Below, one piece after another: positions 38,093 through 46,052 of a stretch of DNA of 64,000 nt. A model generated the notes under the pieces. It saw only the letters and a list, made by a program, of their open reading frames with translations. It made no database searches and was not told the origin of the DNA. Both the position numbers and the translations under genes were made by a program. This DNA is from Thermocaproicibacter sp041859875 (GTDB lineage Bacteria; Bacillota; Clostridia; Oscillospirales; Acutalibacteraceae): the NCBI GenBank assembly GCA_041859875.1, contig JBFLFY010000002.1, positions 66,823 to 130,822 on the forward strand, written 5' to 3'. Within the stretch, counting starts at the first letter, position 1, and every line of letters begins with the position of its first letter.

Positions 38093-39541
38093 TTGCAGCA
38101 GTACGATCTACTAATCGTCGGCGGCGGCATAATCGGGTGCGCAGTAGCGCGGGAACTTTCGCGCTACAGTCTGCGTGTTGCAGTATGCGAAGCAAAACCT
38201 GATATTGCAGCTGGGACCACAAAGGCAAACGGCGGTCTGATTCACACAGGCTACGACCCAAAACCGGGAACGCTGAAAGCTCTGCTGAACCTAAAAGGGT
38301 GCCTAATGTATCCGGCACTTTCCAGGCAGCTTGGTTTCCGCTTTCACAAAATGGGTTCCATGGTAGTCGGCTTCAACGAAGAAGACCATGCCTATTTAAA
38401 AAAGCTTTACCAGCAGGGGCTGGAAAATGGTGTGCCAAACCTTGAGCTTGTAAGTGGCGGCCGTATTTTTGAGCTGGAGCCGCAGACATCTCCCGAGGCG
38501 AAATACGCGCTGTACTCACCGCACACCGGCATTGTGGACCCATTTGAGGTTGCGATTGCCTATGCCGAAAACGCAGCGGCTAACGGTGTTGACTTCTACG
38601 TTTCGTCCCCCGTTCTCTCCATAAAGAAAGACGGCGAAGATTTTCTGGTGCAGACTCCGAAGGGTCAATTCCGCACAAAGTATCTGGTGAATGCCGCAGG
38701 TGTTCACGCAGACGACGTCGCAAGGCTGGCAGGCGCCGATGAATTCAATATTATAGCACGCCACGGCGACCTGCTGGTGCTGGACAAGCACTGCGGCGTT
38801 CACGGCTTGATGACGCTTTACCCCATCCCCTCAAAAAATACCAAAGGCGTTGTTGCCATGCAGACGGTTTCTGGGAACGTGCTAATCGGTTCCAGTGCCG
38901 AAATTAAAGAAAAAGACGATGTTGCAAGCTACAAGGCCGGCATTGACCAGCTTCTTGCCGGTGCAAGAAAACTGGTGCCGGCCTTAAGGCTGAACAAGGT
39001 AATCCGCACGTTTGCCGGTTCGCGCGCCGTTGTGGAAGGCAATCACAATGATTTCTATATCCGGCCTTCCCAGAAAGTGCCGAACCTGTTCCACGTTGCG
39101 GGCATCCAGTCCCCGGGTATCGCATCCTCTCCGGCTATTGCGGCCTACACGGTACAGATGCTGCGCGGCTGCGGCGTTCCGCTGAACGAAAAGGAACATT
39201 TTATCGCAGAACGAAAAGCGCCGGTAGACTTCAGCGAACTGCCGCCTGAAAAGCAAGAGGCGTTGATTCGTGAAAACCCGGCCTATGGCAGGCTTGTCTG
39301 TTCCTGCGAATGCGTAACAGAAGGTGAAATTGTCGATGCGATTCACCGCACGCCGGGCGCAAGGACTATAGATGGAGTCAAGCGCCGTACCCGTGCCGGG
39401 ATGGGGCGCTGCCAGGGTGGTTTCTGCCAGCACCGTGTGCTTGGCATTCTTGCAAGGGAGCTTCACTGTAAACCGGAAGATATTCTACTGGATGGCAGCG
39501 GCTCACAAATTGTCTTTTCTAAACTGAAGGAGGGCCGCTGA
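38093..39541 (+). CDS. GlpA-like FAD-dependent dehydrogenase (second set)
   Basis: A 482-residue paralogue of the protein at 25386-26840 with the same layout: FAD fold LLIVGGGIIGCAVARELS, TTKANGGLIHTGYDPKPGT, DAO-type centre, and a fused BFD-like domain with CSCE and CQGGFC cysteines. A TTG at 38093 is preferred to the in-frame GTG at 38084 because GGGGTG at 38081-38086 then serves as ribosome binding site. It begins 35 bases after the DeoR frame and is likely co-transcribed with it. Beside a PTS and an aldolase it may oxidise glycerol 3-phosphate or a related polyol phosphate. Confidence 0.83.
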   Translation: MQQYDLLIVGGGIIGCAVARELSRYSLRVAVCEAKPDIAAGTTKANGGLIHTGYDPKPGTLKALLNLKGCLMYPALSRQLGFRFHKMGSMVVGFNEEDHAYLKKLYQQGLENGVPNLELVSGGRIFELEPQTSPEAKYALYSPHTGIVDPFEVAIAYAENAAANGVDFYVSSPVLSIKKDGEDFLVQTPKGQFRTKYLVNAAGVHADDVARLAGADEFNIIARHGDLLVLDKHCGVHGLMTLYPIPSKNTKGVVAMQTVSGNVLIGSSAEIKEKDDVASYKAGIDQLLAGARKLVPALRLNKVIRTFAGSRAVVEGNHNDFYIRPSQKVPNLFHVAGIQSPGIASSPAIAAYTVQMLRGCGVPLNEKEHFIAERKAPVDFSELPPEKQEALIRENPAYGRLVCSCECVTEGEIVDAIHRTPGARTIDGVKRRTRAGMGRCQGGFCQHRVLGILARELHCKPEDILLDGSGSQIVFSKLKEGR

Positions 39542-39542
39542 A

Positions 39543-40796
39543 ATGAAGAATCTGAATTTTGACGTTGTCGTAATCGGCGGTGGACCCGCCGGAATGGCCG
39601 CTGCGATGAGTGCGCACAAAAATGGCGCGAAAGTCGCTGTCGTAGAACGCAACGCCCAGCTGGGCGGTATTCTGTGCCAGTGCATCCACAGCGGATTCGG
39701 CCTGAGGCACTTTAAGCAAGAGCTTACAGGGCCTGAGTATGCACAGCGCTGTATTGACGAACTCACCCCGACGGATGTGCAGGTTTTCCTTTCCTCTGCC
39801 GTCCTGGACTTGACCCCAGACAGACGCGTGACGCTTTCCAACAGCGATGGAATTTTCGTCCTGCAGGCAAAAGCCGTCGTGCTTGCCATGGGCTGCCGGG
39901 AACGTACCCGCGGTGAAATTAAAATTCCTGGGGATCGCTGCGCGGGTGTACTTACTGCCGGTCTTGCCCAGCACTATATTAATATTGACAACGAATGCCC
40001 GGGCCACCGGTTTGTAATCCTTGGTTCCGGCGACATCGGACTTATCATGGCACGGCGCATTTCTCTCGAAGGAATGAAAGTCGTTGGTGTTTACGAACTG
40101 ATGCCATACCCGAACGGCCTTTACCGCAATATTAAAAACTGCCTGGAAGACTTCGGTATTCCGCTGCACCTTTCCACCACCGTTACACGCGTCATTTCTG
40201 AAAACGGACGCGTTTCCGCCGTGGAAGTCAGCCGCGTCGACAATAAAATGCAGCCTATTCCCGGAACGGAAGAAACCGTCCCCTGCGACACGCTCCTGCT
40301 TTCCGTCGGCCTGATACCGGAAAATGAACTGTGCCTGAAAGCCGGCGTAGCCATTAACGAGCGCACAAACGGTGCTCTGGTGGATGACAGCCTGCAGACC
40401 AGCGTACAAGGCATTTTCTCCTGCGGCAATGTGCTGCACGTTCACGACCTTGCCGACAATGTAACAGCAGAAGGTGAGCGCGCCGGTGCTTCCGCCGCGC
40501 AGTTTGCGAAGGAAGGAGCACTGCCTGAAAAATGGACGCCTATTGCCGTCCACTGTGAAATGCCCATCTCCTACACCGTTCCGGCAGTCATTCATTCCCG
40601 CAAAAAGGCTTCCATCTTCTTCCGGGTACGCCGCCCGCTTGAAAACTGCCGCATAAAAGTTGCTTCTGGCGGAGAAATTTTGCTGAACTGCAAACCGAAA
40701 GATTATAAGCCAAGCACCATGGAGTGCCTGAATCTGCCGGAATCTGTTCTGGAAAAAGCCGGAACAGAGATTACTCTGACAATGGAGCCTGCATAA
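39543..40796 (+). CDS. FAD/NAD-dependent oxidoreductase (second set)
   Basis: A 417-residue paralogue of the protein at 26840-28108. It has the FAD fold VVVIGGGPAGMAAAMSAHKNG, NAD(P) fold RFVILGSGDIGLIMARR, GCRERTRGEIKIPG, and second FAD motif GIFSCGNVLHVHD. It is spaced one base after the dehydrogenase gene. It probably relays electrons from that dehydrogenase to a nicotinamide or ferredoxin pool. Confidence 0.83.
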   Translation: MKNLNFDVVVIGGGPAGMAAAMSAHKNGAKVAVVERNAQLGGILCQCIHSGFGLRHFKQELTGPEYAQRCIDELTPTDVQVFLSSAVLDLTPDRRVTLSNSDGIFVLQAKAVVLAMGCRERTRGEIKIPGDRCAGVLTAGLAQHYINIDNECPGHRFVILGSGDIGLIMARRISLEGMKVVGVYELMPYPNGLYRNIKNCLEDFGIPLHLSTTVTRVISENGRVSAVEVSRVDNKMQPIPGTEETVPCDTLLLSVGLIPENELCLKAGVAINERTNGALVDDSLQTSVQGIFSCGNVLHVHDLADNVTAEGERAGASAAQFAKEGALPEKWTPIAVHCEMPISYTVPAVIHSRKKASIFFRVRRPLENCRIKVASGGEILLNCKPKDYKPSTMECLNLPESVLEKAGTEITLTMEPA

Positions 40797-40812
40797 AAAG
40801 GAGATTTTAAAT

Positions 40813-41178
40813 ATGGAAAACAGAGAACTCGTCTGTACCGTCTGCCCGAACGGATGCCACCTGACCGTTGTAAGAAACGACGACGGCACCGTAAGTGCCG
40901 TGGAAGGCGCCCGCTGCGACCGTGGCCGCGCTTTCGGGAAGCAGGAAGTTATCTGTCCGCAGCGTGTGCTTACCAGCACTGTGCTGGTGCATACAGCTGA
41001 CGGCGACCAGCTTTTGCCGGTGCGCTCAGCCAATGCATTTGCCTTGGAGCTGCACAGCAAAGCCATGGAGGTTCTTCGTCACACTACCGCTTCATCCCCA
41101 ATAAAGATGGGGGATGTCATTGTAGAAAATATCGTGGAAAGCGGAACAAATATTATTGCCTCCTGCAGCATCCGCTGA
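40813..41178 (+). CDS. DUF1667 protein (second set)
   Basis: A 121-residue paralogue of the protein at 28105-28449. The cysteine motif CTVCPNGCHLTV and a later Cys in GARCDRG are kept, as are VLTSTVLVH and the C-terminal GTNIIASCSIR. It ends the second Glp-like set just before a strong bidirectional terminator. Confidence 0.8.
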   Translation: MENRELVCTVCPNGCHLTVVRNDDGTVSAVEGARCDRGRAFGKQEVICPQRVLTSTVLVHTADGDQLLPVRSANAFALELHSKAMEVLRHTTASSPIKMGDVIVENIVESGTNIIASCSIR

Positions 41179-41201
41179 CCGTTGAGAAAAAAACTGCAGA
41201 A

Positions 41202-41236
41202 AATTGCCCGCACCGTTCCCCCCGGTGCGGGCAATT
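41202..41236. terminator. Bidirectional terminator between Glp-like set 2 and ABC operon
   Basis: AATTGCCCGCACCG (41202-41215) and its exact complement (41223-41236) with a seven-base loop; TTTTT follows on the plus strand. Confidence 0.9.
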
Positions 41237-41262
41237 CTTTTTAAACAGCGATTTTTAATTTT

Positions 41263-42414
41263 TCAGGTCAGAATATCCACTGTTTTCTCTCTGTGCACAA
41301 GGTACAGGCACACCGCAAGCGGTACAAGGAAACAGGCGGCACACACCAAAATATGCTTTCCAGCAAAAGAATCCTGCAGCAGCCACGGCGCCAGTTTTCC
41401 AGCGAGAAAAAGCACCGGAATCTCCACAGCTAACAGAGTAATATAGCTTCTGCAGAATTTTGAAACTGCAAAGCTGAAAAAGACGAACCCAAACGTCAGA
41501 AAGAATATCATAAGGCAATTTGCCAGCACCTCTTGCCCGAACGTTTTGGAAGTAACTTCATTGCTCACAAAGCAGCCGAAAAACTGCAGGTCAATCTGGT
41601 GCAAACCCGTCACATACGCGGCAAAGAACACGGCAAACTGTACGAGCACCAAGAAAAAGGCAGCAGCCACTACAGAAGCGAGCTGCATACCCAGCAGTTT
41701 TCTCCCTTTTCCTGCGGTATAGGCAAGGCCTAAAACACCGCTCCGATTTTCCCGCACCAGATACGGTGCTGTCAGCACAGCAGCTGTAATCAAGAGAAAA
41801 ACCGAAAGGTAATTCATAAGGCCCGACCAGGAAGACTGAATTGTGTGTGGAAAGACCGTTGGCTCGCTGCGGAGCAAAACGCCGGATTTCTGAAGCTCGG
41901 CATCCTGCTGCGGATACGATTGAATTTCCTCCCCTATCTCTTTTTCCTGCAAATAGCGATAATAGTCACCCGTATGGTATTCGGGGCCGAAACAGTATTT
42001 CGGTGTACCGGTTTTGTCCAACTCCGCCGTCAGCTGGTCATAGAGGTTTGTTTGTGCATTATTATCCTTCATTTCTTTATCCAGTAAATCCTGCAGCTGG
42101 TCAACGTCGGTAATTTTTGCAGCCTTAAAATCTTTCATGCCGGATATTTTTGCGTTCAGCTTTGTCTTTTCTCCAGCTATGTAAGTTTCAAAGTCTTTTT
42201 CTTCGCTTTTATTTATCGTTGTGCCGTATTTTTTCAGCAGAACCTGATTTGCCCGAATTACCTCCAATCCACAGCTTCCAAGGTAGGTGGAGTCAAAATA
42301 AAACGAAAGAAATGATTTATAAAACAGTACACTGAAAAGGATTAGCACCAGAAGCAGCTTCCAGTTCAAGAGTTTTTTCAGCTCGTACCCAAAAACACGC
42401 ATAAGTCTATCCAC
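41263..42414 (-). CDS. ABC-2 type transporter permease
   Basis: A 383-residue membrane protein: one N-terminal membrane helix (about residues 17-36), a large extracellular domain of about 160 residues, then five helices in the C-terminal half, the layout of ABC-2 permeases. It is the last gene of the sigma factor/ABC operon and pairs with the permease one base upstream. Substrate is unknown; antimicrobial peptides, lipids or sodium are typical for this group. Confidence 0.75.
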   Translation of the reverse strand: MDRLMRVFGYELKKLLNWKLLLVLILFSVLFYKSFLSFYFDSTYLGSCGLEVIRANQVLLKKYGTTINKSEEKDFETYIAGEKTKLNAKISGMKDFKAAKITDVDQLQDLLDKEMKDNNAQTNLYDQLTAELDKTGTPKYCFGPEYHTGDYYRYLQEKEIGEEIQSYPQQDAELQKSGVLLRSEPTVFPHTIQSSWSGLMNYLSVFLLITAAVLTAPYLVRENRSGVLGLAYTAGKGRKLLGMQLASVVAAAFFLVLVQFAVFFAAYVTGLHQIDLQFFGCFVSNEVTSKTFGQEVLANCLMIFFLTFGFVFFSFAVSKFCRSYITLLAVEIPVLFLAGKLAPWLLQDSFAGKHILVCAACFLVPLAVCLYLVHREKTVDILT

Positions 42415-42415
42415 C

Positions 42416-43681
42416 TCACAAGTCGGCGCGGCGAAAACGCCGGGTGCCGAAAAATATCAGAATTGCAGAAATAGCTCCCCACAGTACAAATAGCGCAGTA
42501 AAATACTGCGGGTATGCACAGGCAGGTTCCGACCTTGCAAGCCAGGAGCCACAGATTTTCCACGCGGTAAACGGGTTTGCCGCAGCAAAAAAAGGAAGCG
42601 CAGAATTCCACGGCAGGTATTCCGGCAAAAAGGCAAGCACAAACCCAACAAAGCCATAAAGAAGAAAGTCGGCGTAACTGCTGTGGCAGAAAACAGCAAG
42701 GGTAAAAGCTAGCAAACAAAAAACAGCCTGCAGGGCAAATACAAGACCAATGTTTGCCCAAAGATATTGCAGTACCGTCATGCGGCTCCATGTGATACAA
42801 GGGAAAAAACCGTTTTCGGTTTCCACATTCATCGCACTGGAAACCGAAGCATTCCAAAGGTTGGAAAAATGGAAGCTGGCAAAGAAGGCCGGAAGTGCCA
42901 CAGCCATTAAAAGTGCCGGAACCGCCAGTCCGGCAAGCATAGCGGCGCAGAACTGGTCCGCAAGCAGCGTCCGCCCCCGGCGGCTTGTATAGGCCAGCCC
43001 CTGCGTCCCGTGCGCGAACTCAAAATTCACCGTGTAAAGCATAATCAGCACACCGAGCACAGCGCTTTCAAGCAGAATGGCCTTAAAGAGTCTCCCATAA
43101 AGAGAACTGTGCGTCCGACAACCTGCGCCGGGAAAATAAAGTGTGTCCGCTTCACCATCCGACCGGATTTCATCCACACGTTTCTGAAGCGCCGCAGCGT
43201 TATTTGCGATTATTGATGCCGGCAAGCCGCTGAGTTTTTGCTTGCTGCAAAAATTTTTGGCTTCTGCGGCAAAGTCCAATCCGGCATAAGTGGAGCTGCG
43301 GCTTTGAACCGAGTGGTCAAGCTGCAGGATTGCGGCGTCATCGCCCAGCCGGTCCCGCTCAGCCGCAGTCATCTGCCATTCATTATTCTGCAGTTCCTGC
43401 ACCATCGCTTCCGGCTTGACCGCAGATTTCCCGGTCTTTTTCCGGTAAAGGCCTGCCAAATCCTGCGTATATTTTTGCAGGATGGGAGAAAATTTTTTCT
43501 GAAAATCCGCATTAATCTGCACGCCCGTCTGCCCAGCCACATCGTTAACCAGATCGATTTTCCGCTGCTGGTACGAACCGGTAGAAATTAAGTAAAAATT
43601 AAGTGCGAGAAAAGCAGCCAGAAGCCCAGCGAAAAAGGGCGCGCGGCAAATACGCCGGAAAAGCCACCAAAAAATTTTCAT
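42416..43681 (-). CDS. ABC-2 type transporter permease
   Basis: A 421-residue permease with the same plan as its neighbour: N-terminal helix (PFFAGLLAAFLALNFYLIS), a soluble loop of about 150 residues and a C-terminal bundle of membrane helices. Both permeases contain a similar GLAYT segment (HGTQGLAYTSRRGR here, SGVLGLAYTAGKGR in the other), so they are diverged duplicates forming a heterodimer. Confidence 0.75.
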   Translation of the reverse strand: MKIFWWLFRRICRAPFFAGLLAAFLALNFYLISTGSYQQRKIDLVNDVAGQTGVQINADFQKKFSPILQKYTQDLAGLYRKKTGKSAVKPEAMVQELQNNEWQMTAAERDRLGDDAAILQLDHSVQSRSSTYAGLDFAAEAKNFCSKQKLSGLPASIIANNAAALQKRVDEIRSDGEADTLYFPGAGCRTHSSLYGRLFKAILLESAVLGVLIMLYTVNFEFAHGTQGLAYTSRRGRTLLADQFCAAMLAGLAVPALLMAVALPAFFASFHFSNLWNASVSSAMNVETENGFFPCITWSRMTVLQYLWANIGLVFALQAVFCLLAFTLAVFCHSSYADFLLYGFVGFVLAFLPEYLPWNSALPFFAAANPFTAWKICGSWLARSEPACAYPQYFTALFVLWGAISAILIFFGTRRFRRADL

Positions 43682-43683
43682 GT

Positions 43684-44550
43684 TTATTCCTCCTGGTAAA
43701 CGTAGAGGAACACGTCTTCCAGGTTTGGGGAAGCTGCCTGCGCCTGCGGCGGCAGTTCTTCTCCGTCTTGGCGGAGAAACCGGAAGCGCGTCTGCCCCGC
43801 TTCCTCGCGGCGTGAAAGGACGAAATGCTCCTGCTCAAAGCGGTCGGCTTCCAAGATTGGAATGCTGCATTCAAAAACTTTGTCTTTCAGAATTCCACAG
43901 AGGCTTTCACGGCCGGTATCACAGTAGACCGTATGGTCTTTTATCATGATGATACGGTTTGCAACGCTTTCAATGTCGGAAACAATGTGTGTGGAAAGAA
44001 TGACCACACAGCTTTTTGAAAGTTCCGAGATGATGTTGTGGAAGCGCACGCGTTCTTTTGGGTCCAGCCCGGCAGTCGGTTCGTCAAGGACAAGAATTTC
44101 CGGCTCACCCAAAAGAGCCTGCGCAATACCGACACGCTGCACCATGCCGCCGGAAAACTTTTTCATTTTTTTGTCCGCCACATCGGCAAGGCCGACTGTT
44201 TCCAGCAGCTTGCCGATACGTTGCTCCGCCATGTGGTGTTCCAACCCCTTCAGCGCACCCAGGTAGCGAAGATATTGCCGTGGAGAGCTGTTGCGGTAGT
44301 AACCAAAGTCCTGCGGCAGGTAGCCCAGCTTTTCCCGATATTCCGCACCCATGCTGCGGATTTCCCGCCCGTCGTAAACAATCTGCCCCTCTGTAGGGAC
44401 TAGCAGTGTCACGATCATTTTCATCAAGGTGGTTTTGCCTGCTCCGTTTGGTGCAAGCAGTGCATACACTCCGTGGTCAAATTCCAGGCTGATGTCCTGA
44501 AGAGCAGTAAACTTTCCGAACCTTTTTGTCACATTTTGCACCGTCAGCAT
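43684..44550 (-). CDS. ABC transporter ATP-binding protein
   Basis: A 288-residue ATPase of the CcmA/drug-export type. Walker A is APNGAGKTT (about residue 36), the signature is FSGGMVQRVGIAQ, Walker B is ILVLDEPTAGLDP and the switch His is in LSTHIVSD. The C-terminal extension of about 70 residues is typical of ABC-2 exporters. The ATG at 44550 follows AAGGAG and overlaps the previous gene by seven bases. It powers the two permeases encoded downstream. Confidence 0.93.
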   Translation of the reverse strand: MLTVQNVTKRFGKFTALQDISLEFDHGVYALLAPNGAGKTTLMKMIVTLLVPTEGQIVYDGREIRSMGAEYREKLGYLPQDFGYYRNSSPRQYLRYLGALKGLEHHMAEQRIGKLLETVGLADVADKKMKKFSGGMVQRVGIAQALLGEPEILVLDEPTAGLDPKERVRFHNIISELSKSCVVILSTHIVSDIESVANRIIMIKDHTVYCDTGRESLCGILKDKVFECSIPILEADRFEQEHFVLSRREEAGQTRFRFLRQDGEELPPQAQAASPNLEDVFLYVYQEE

Positions 44551-45281
44551 AATATTTTCTCCTTTTTCCGCAAAAGCAGCTGTTTTAGGCCTGAAACGTA
44601 CAGGCAGGCAAGAACGACGGTCACCACACAATGAAGCGGCAGCGGTACTTCCCGCAGGAAGCGGCCATAGGCCTCTCCGCAGAAAGTGTCACAAAGGACA
44701 TTTCCTGGAATCCATGCGGCAGCGACAAGTGTCGGCGCCAGAAGGCCGCCCGGCAGCAGGCTGTAAAGCAGCAGAACGGAAAGCAGAAACAGCCCGCTTG
44801 CTGAAACCATAAACATCCGCCAAAAATCCTCACCAACACCCACAAGGCAGCACACCCCGGCCGTCGCCAAATTTACAACGATGTTCGCGCAGCTAAACGT
44901 CAGCATCCGGAATACGGTAAGGTGGCAAACGGTGTACTTGCAGGTTCTTTTTAAGTCGTAAGCAGTGCTGAGCTTTTCTTTCCAGAAGCCGAGAAGACAC
45001 AGCAGGATGTACAGTGTAGGCGAAGCAGCAAACAGCACACCATACAGTTTGCCGTGTTCTGCAATGGAACCGGTGGAACAAAGCAGGCCATACGCCGTAC
45101 AAAAAACAGCCAACGCGGAAACAAAAAGCACATCGCCCTGATTCTGAAAAATTACCCGCAGGCCAAGGCTGCGGCGCATATCCCGCAGTTCCGCAAATAA
45201 AGGACGGCGCTGCAGGCCGTGTTTTAAAATACTAGAAACCGCCGCATTCTGTTCTTCCGGCGTTGGGTATTCGATTTTCAT
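44544..45281 (-). CDS. Six-helix membrane protein next to a sigma factor, unknown family
   Basis: A 245-residue protein with a soluble N-terminus of about 45 residues (PTPEEQNAAVSSILKHG, then basic RDMRRSLGL) followed by six hydrophobic helices and a basic tail. It is not recognised. Its start overlaps the sigma factor stop by four bases and its end overlaps the ATPase start. In this position operons often encode the anti-sigma factor, and the cytosolic N-terminus could serve that role, but no zinc-finger or other anti-sigma motif is seen. It could equally be a third transporter subunit. Confidence 0.6.
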   Translation of the reverse strand: MKIEYPTPEEQNAAVSSILKHGLQRRPLFAELRDMRRSLGLRVIFQNQGDVLFVSALAVFCTAYGLLCSTGSIAEHGKLYGVLFAASPTLYILLCLLGFWKEKLSTAYDLKRTCKYTVCHLTVFRMLTFSCANIVVNLATAGVCCLVGVGEDFWRMFMVSASGLFLLSVLLLYSLLPGGLLAPTLVAAAWIPGNVLCDTFCGEAYGRFLREVPLPLHCVVTVVLACLYVSGLKQLLLRKKEKILC

Positions 45282-45859
45282 TCGCTCTCCTCCAATCGTT
45301 TCTGAATCTTTTTTACCGCAGTATAATACCGGCTTTTTACTGTGCTTTCCGGCATAAAAACAATCTGTGCAATTTGTGGAAAATTTACTTCTGAAAAAAG
45401 CTTCAGCCGCAGAATCTGCTGTGTCGTACCGTCAAAAGTTTCGATTTCCCGCAGTACAAGCGCTGCTGTTTCTTTCTGCTCCAGCCTGGACTCAAAGCTG
45501 CACTCCTGCGGAGGAAGATTCTCGTCATCCAGTGCATCGGTCATTTTTTGGCTCCGGTAACAGCGGCTGCGGAAATAATCCGCAATCCGGCGGGAAGCAA
45601 TGCGGTACAGCCATGTTCGAAAGGAAGCCTTTTTTGCATCGTAATGCCCTGCCGACTGCAGCACACTGATGAAAATCTCCTGTGTTAAGTCCATAGCAAG
45701 CTGCTTTTCCAGCGTCTGACGGTAAGCGTAGGCATAAATTTCGCGGTAGTATTTTTCCACAAGTTCGCCTGCCGCTTTCCGGTCGTTCCAGAGCCGTATG
45801 CGCAGCAAGAGCTTTGCGTCATTTTCTTCCTGCCGCACCCGCTTCACTTCCTTTTCCAT
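45278..45859 (-). CDS. ECF-type RNA polymerase sigma factor
   Basis: A 193-residue sigma-70 family protein. Region 2 is at residues 30-95 (LVEKYYREIYAYAYRQT, AMDLTQEIFISVLQ, FRTWLYRIASRRIADYFR). Region 4 is near the C-terminus with a helix-turn-helix (EVNFPQIAQIVFMPESTVKSRYYTAVKKIQKRL). The ATG at 45859 is chosen from the family start, though upstream in-frame ATGs at 45925 and 45916 are open and no ribosome binding site is clear. It begins a five-gene operon with an ABC exporter, which it probably activates in response to a surface signal. Confidence 0.85.
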   Translation of the reverse strand: MEKEVKRVRQEENDAKLLLRIRLWNDRKAAGELVEKYYREIYAYAYRQTLEKQLAMDLTQEIFISVLQSAGHYDAKKASFRTWLYRIASRRIADYFRSRCYRSQKMTDALDDENLPPQECSFESRLEQKETAALVLREIETFDGTTQQILRLKLFSEVNFPQIAQIVFMPESTVKSRYYTAVKKIQKRLEESE

Positions 45860-46002
45860 GTATATATTCGCAGAAATACTGTAAATCGTCGAAGGGTTCT
45901 TCAAATATATTATCATAAATTGCACACTGTATCTCTTCTAAGGCATTAAAAATGAATGGATTTCAATCCATACGGCAGTCTCTTAAAAAAATAAGCAAAA
46001 AG

Positions 46003-46040
46003 AAAAGGCAAAGCACCTTTTTTCGGTACTTTGCCTTTTT
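46003..46040 (-). terminator. Terminator after the RuBisCO-like gene
   Basis: AAAAGGCAAAGCACC and GGTACTTTGCCTTTT form a stem with one mismatch. On the minus strand it is followed by CTTTTTGC. Confidence 0.8.
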
Positions 46041-46052
46041 CACAGAAAATAT

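Noticed and set aside
39519..41066. Open frame of about 515 codons on the minus strand across Glp-like set 2
   Set aside because: It is antisense to two well-supported flavoprotein genes, has no ribosome binding site, and its peptide has no recognisable domain. It results from codon bias of the real genes.
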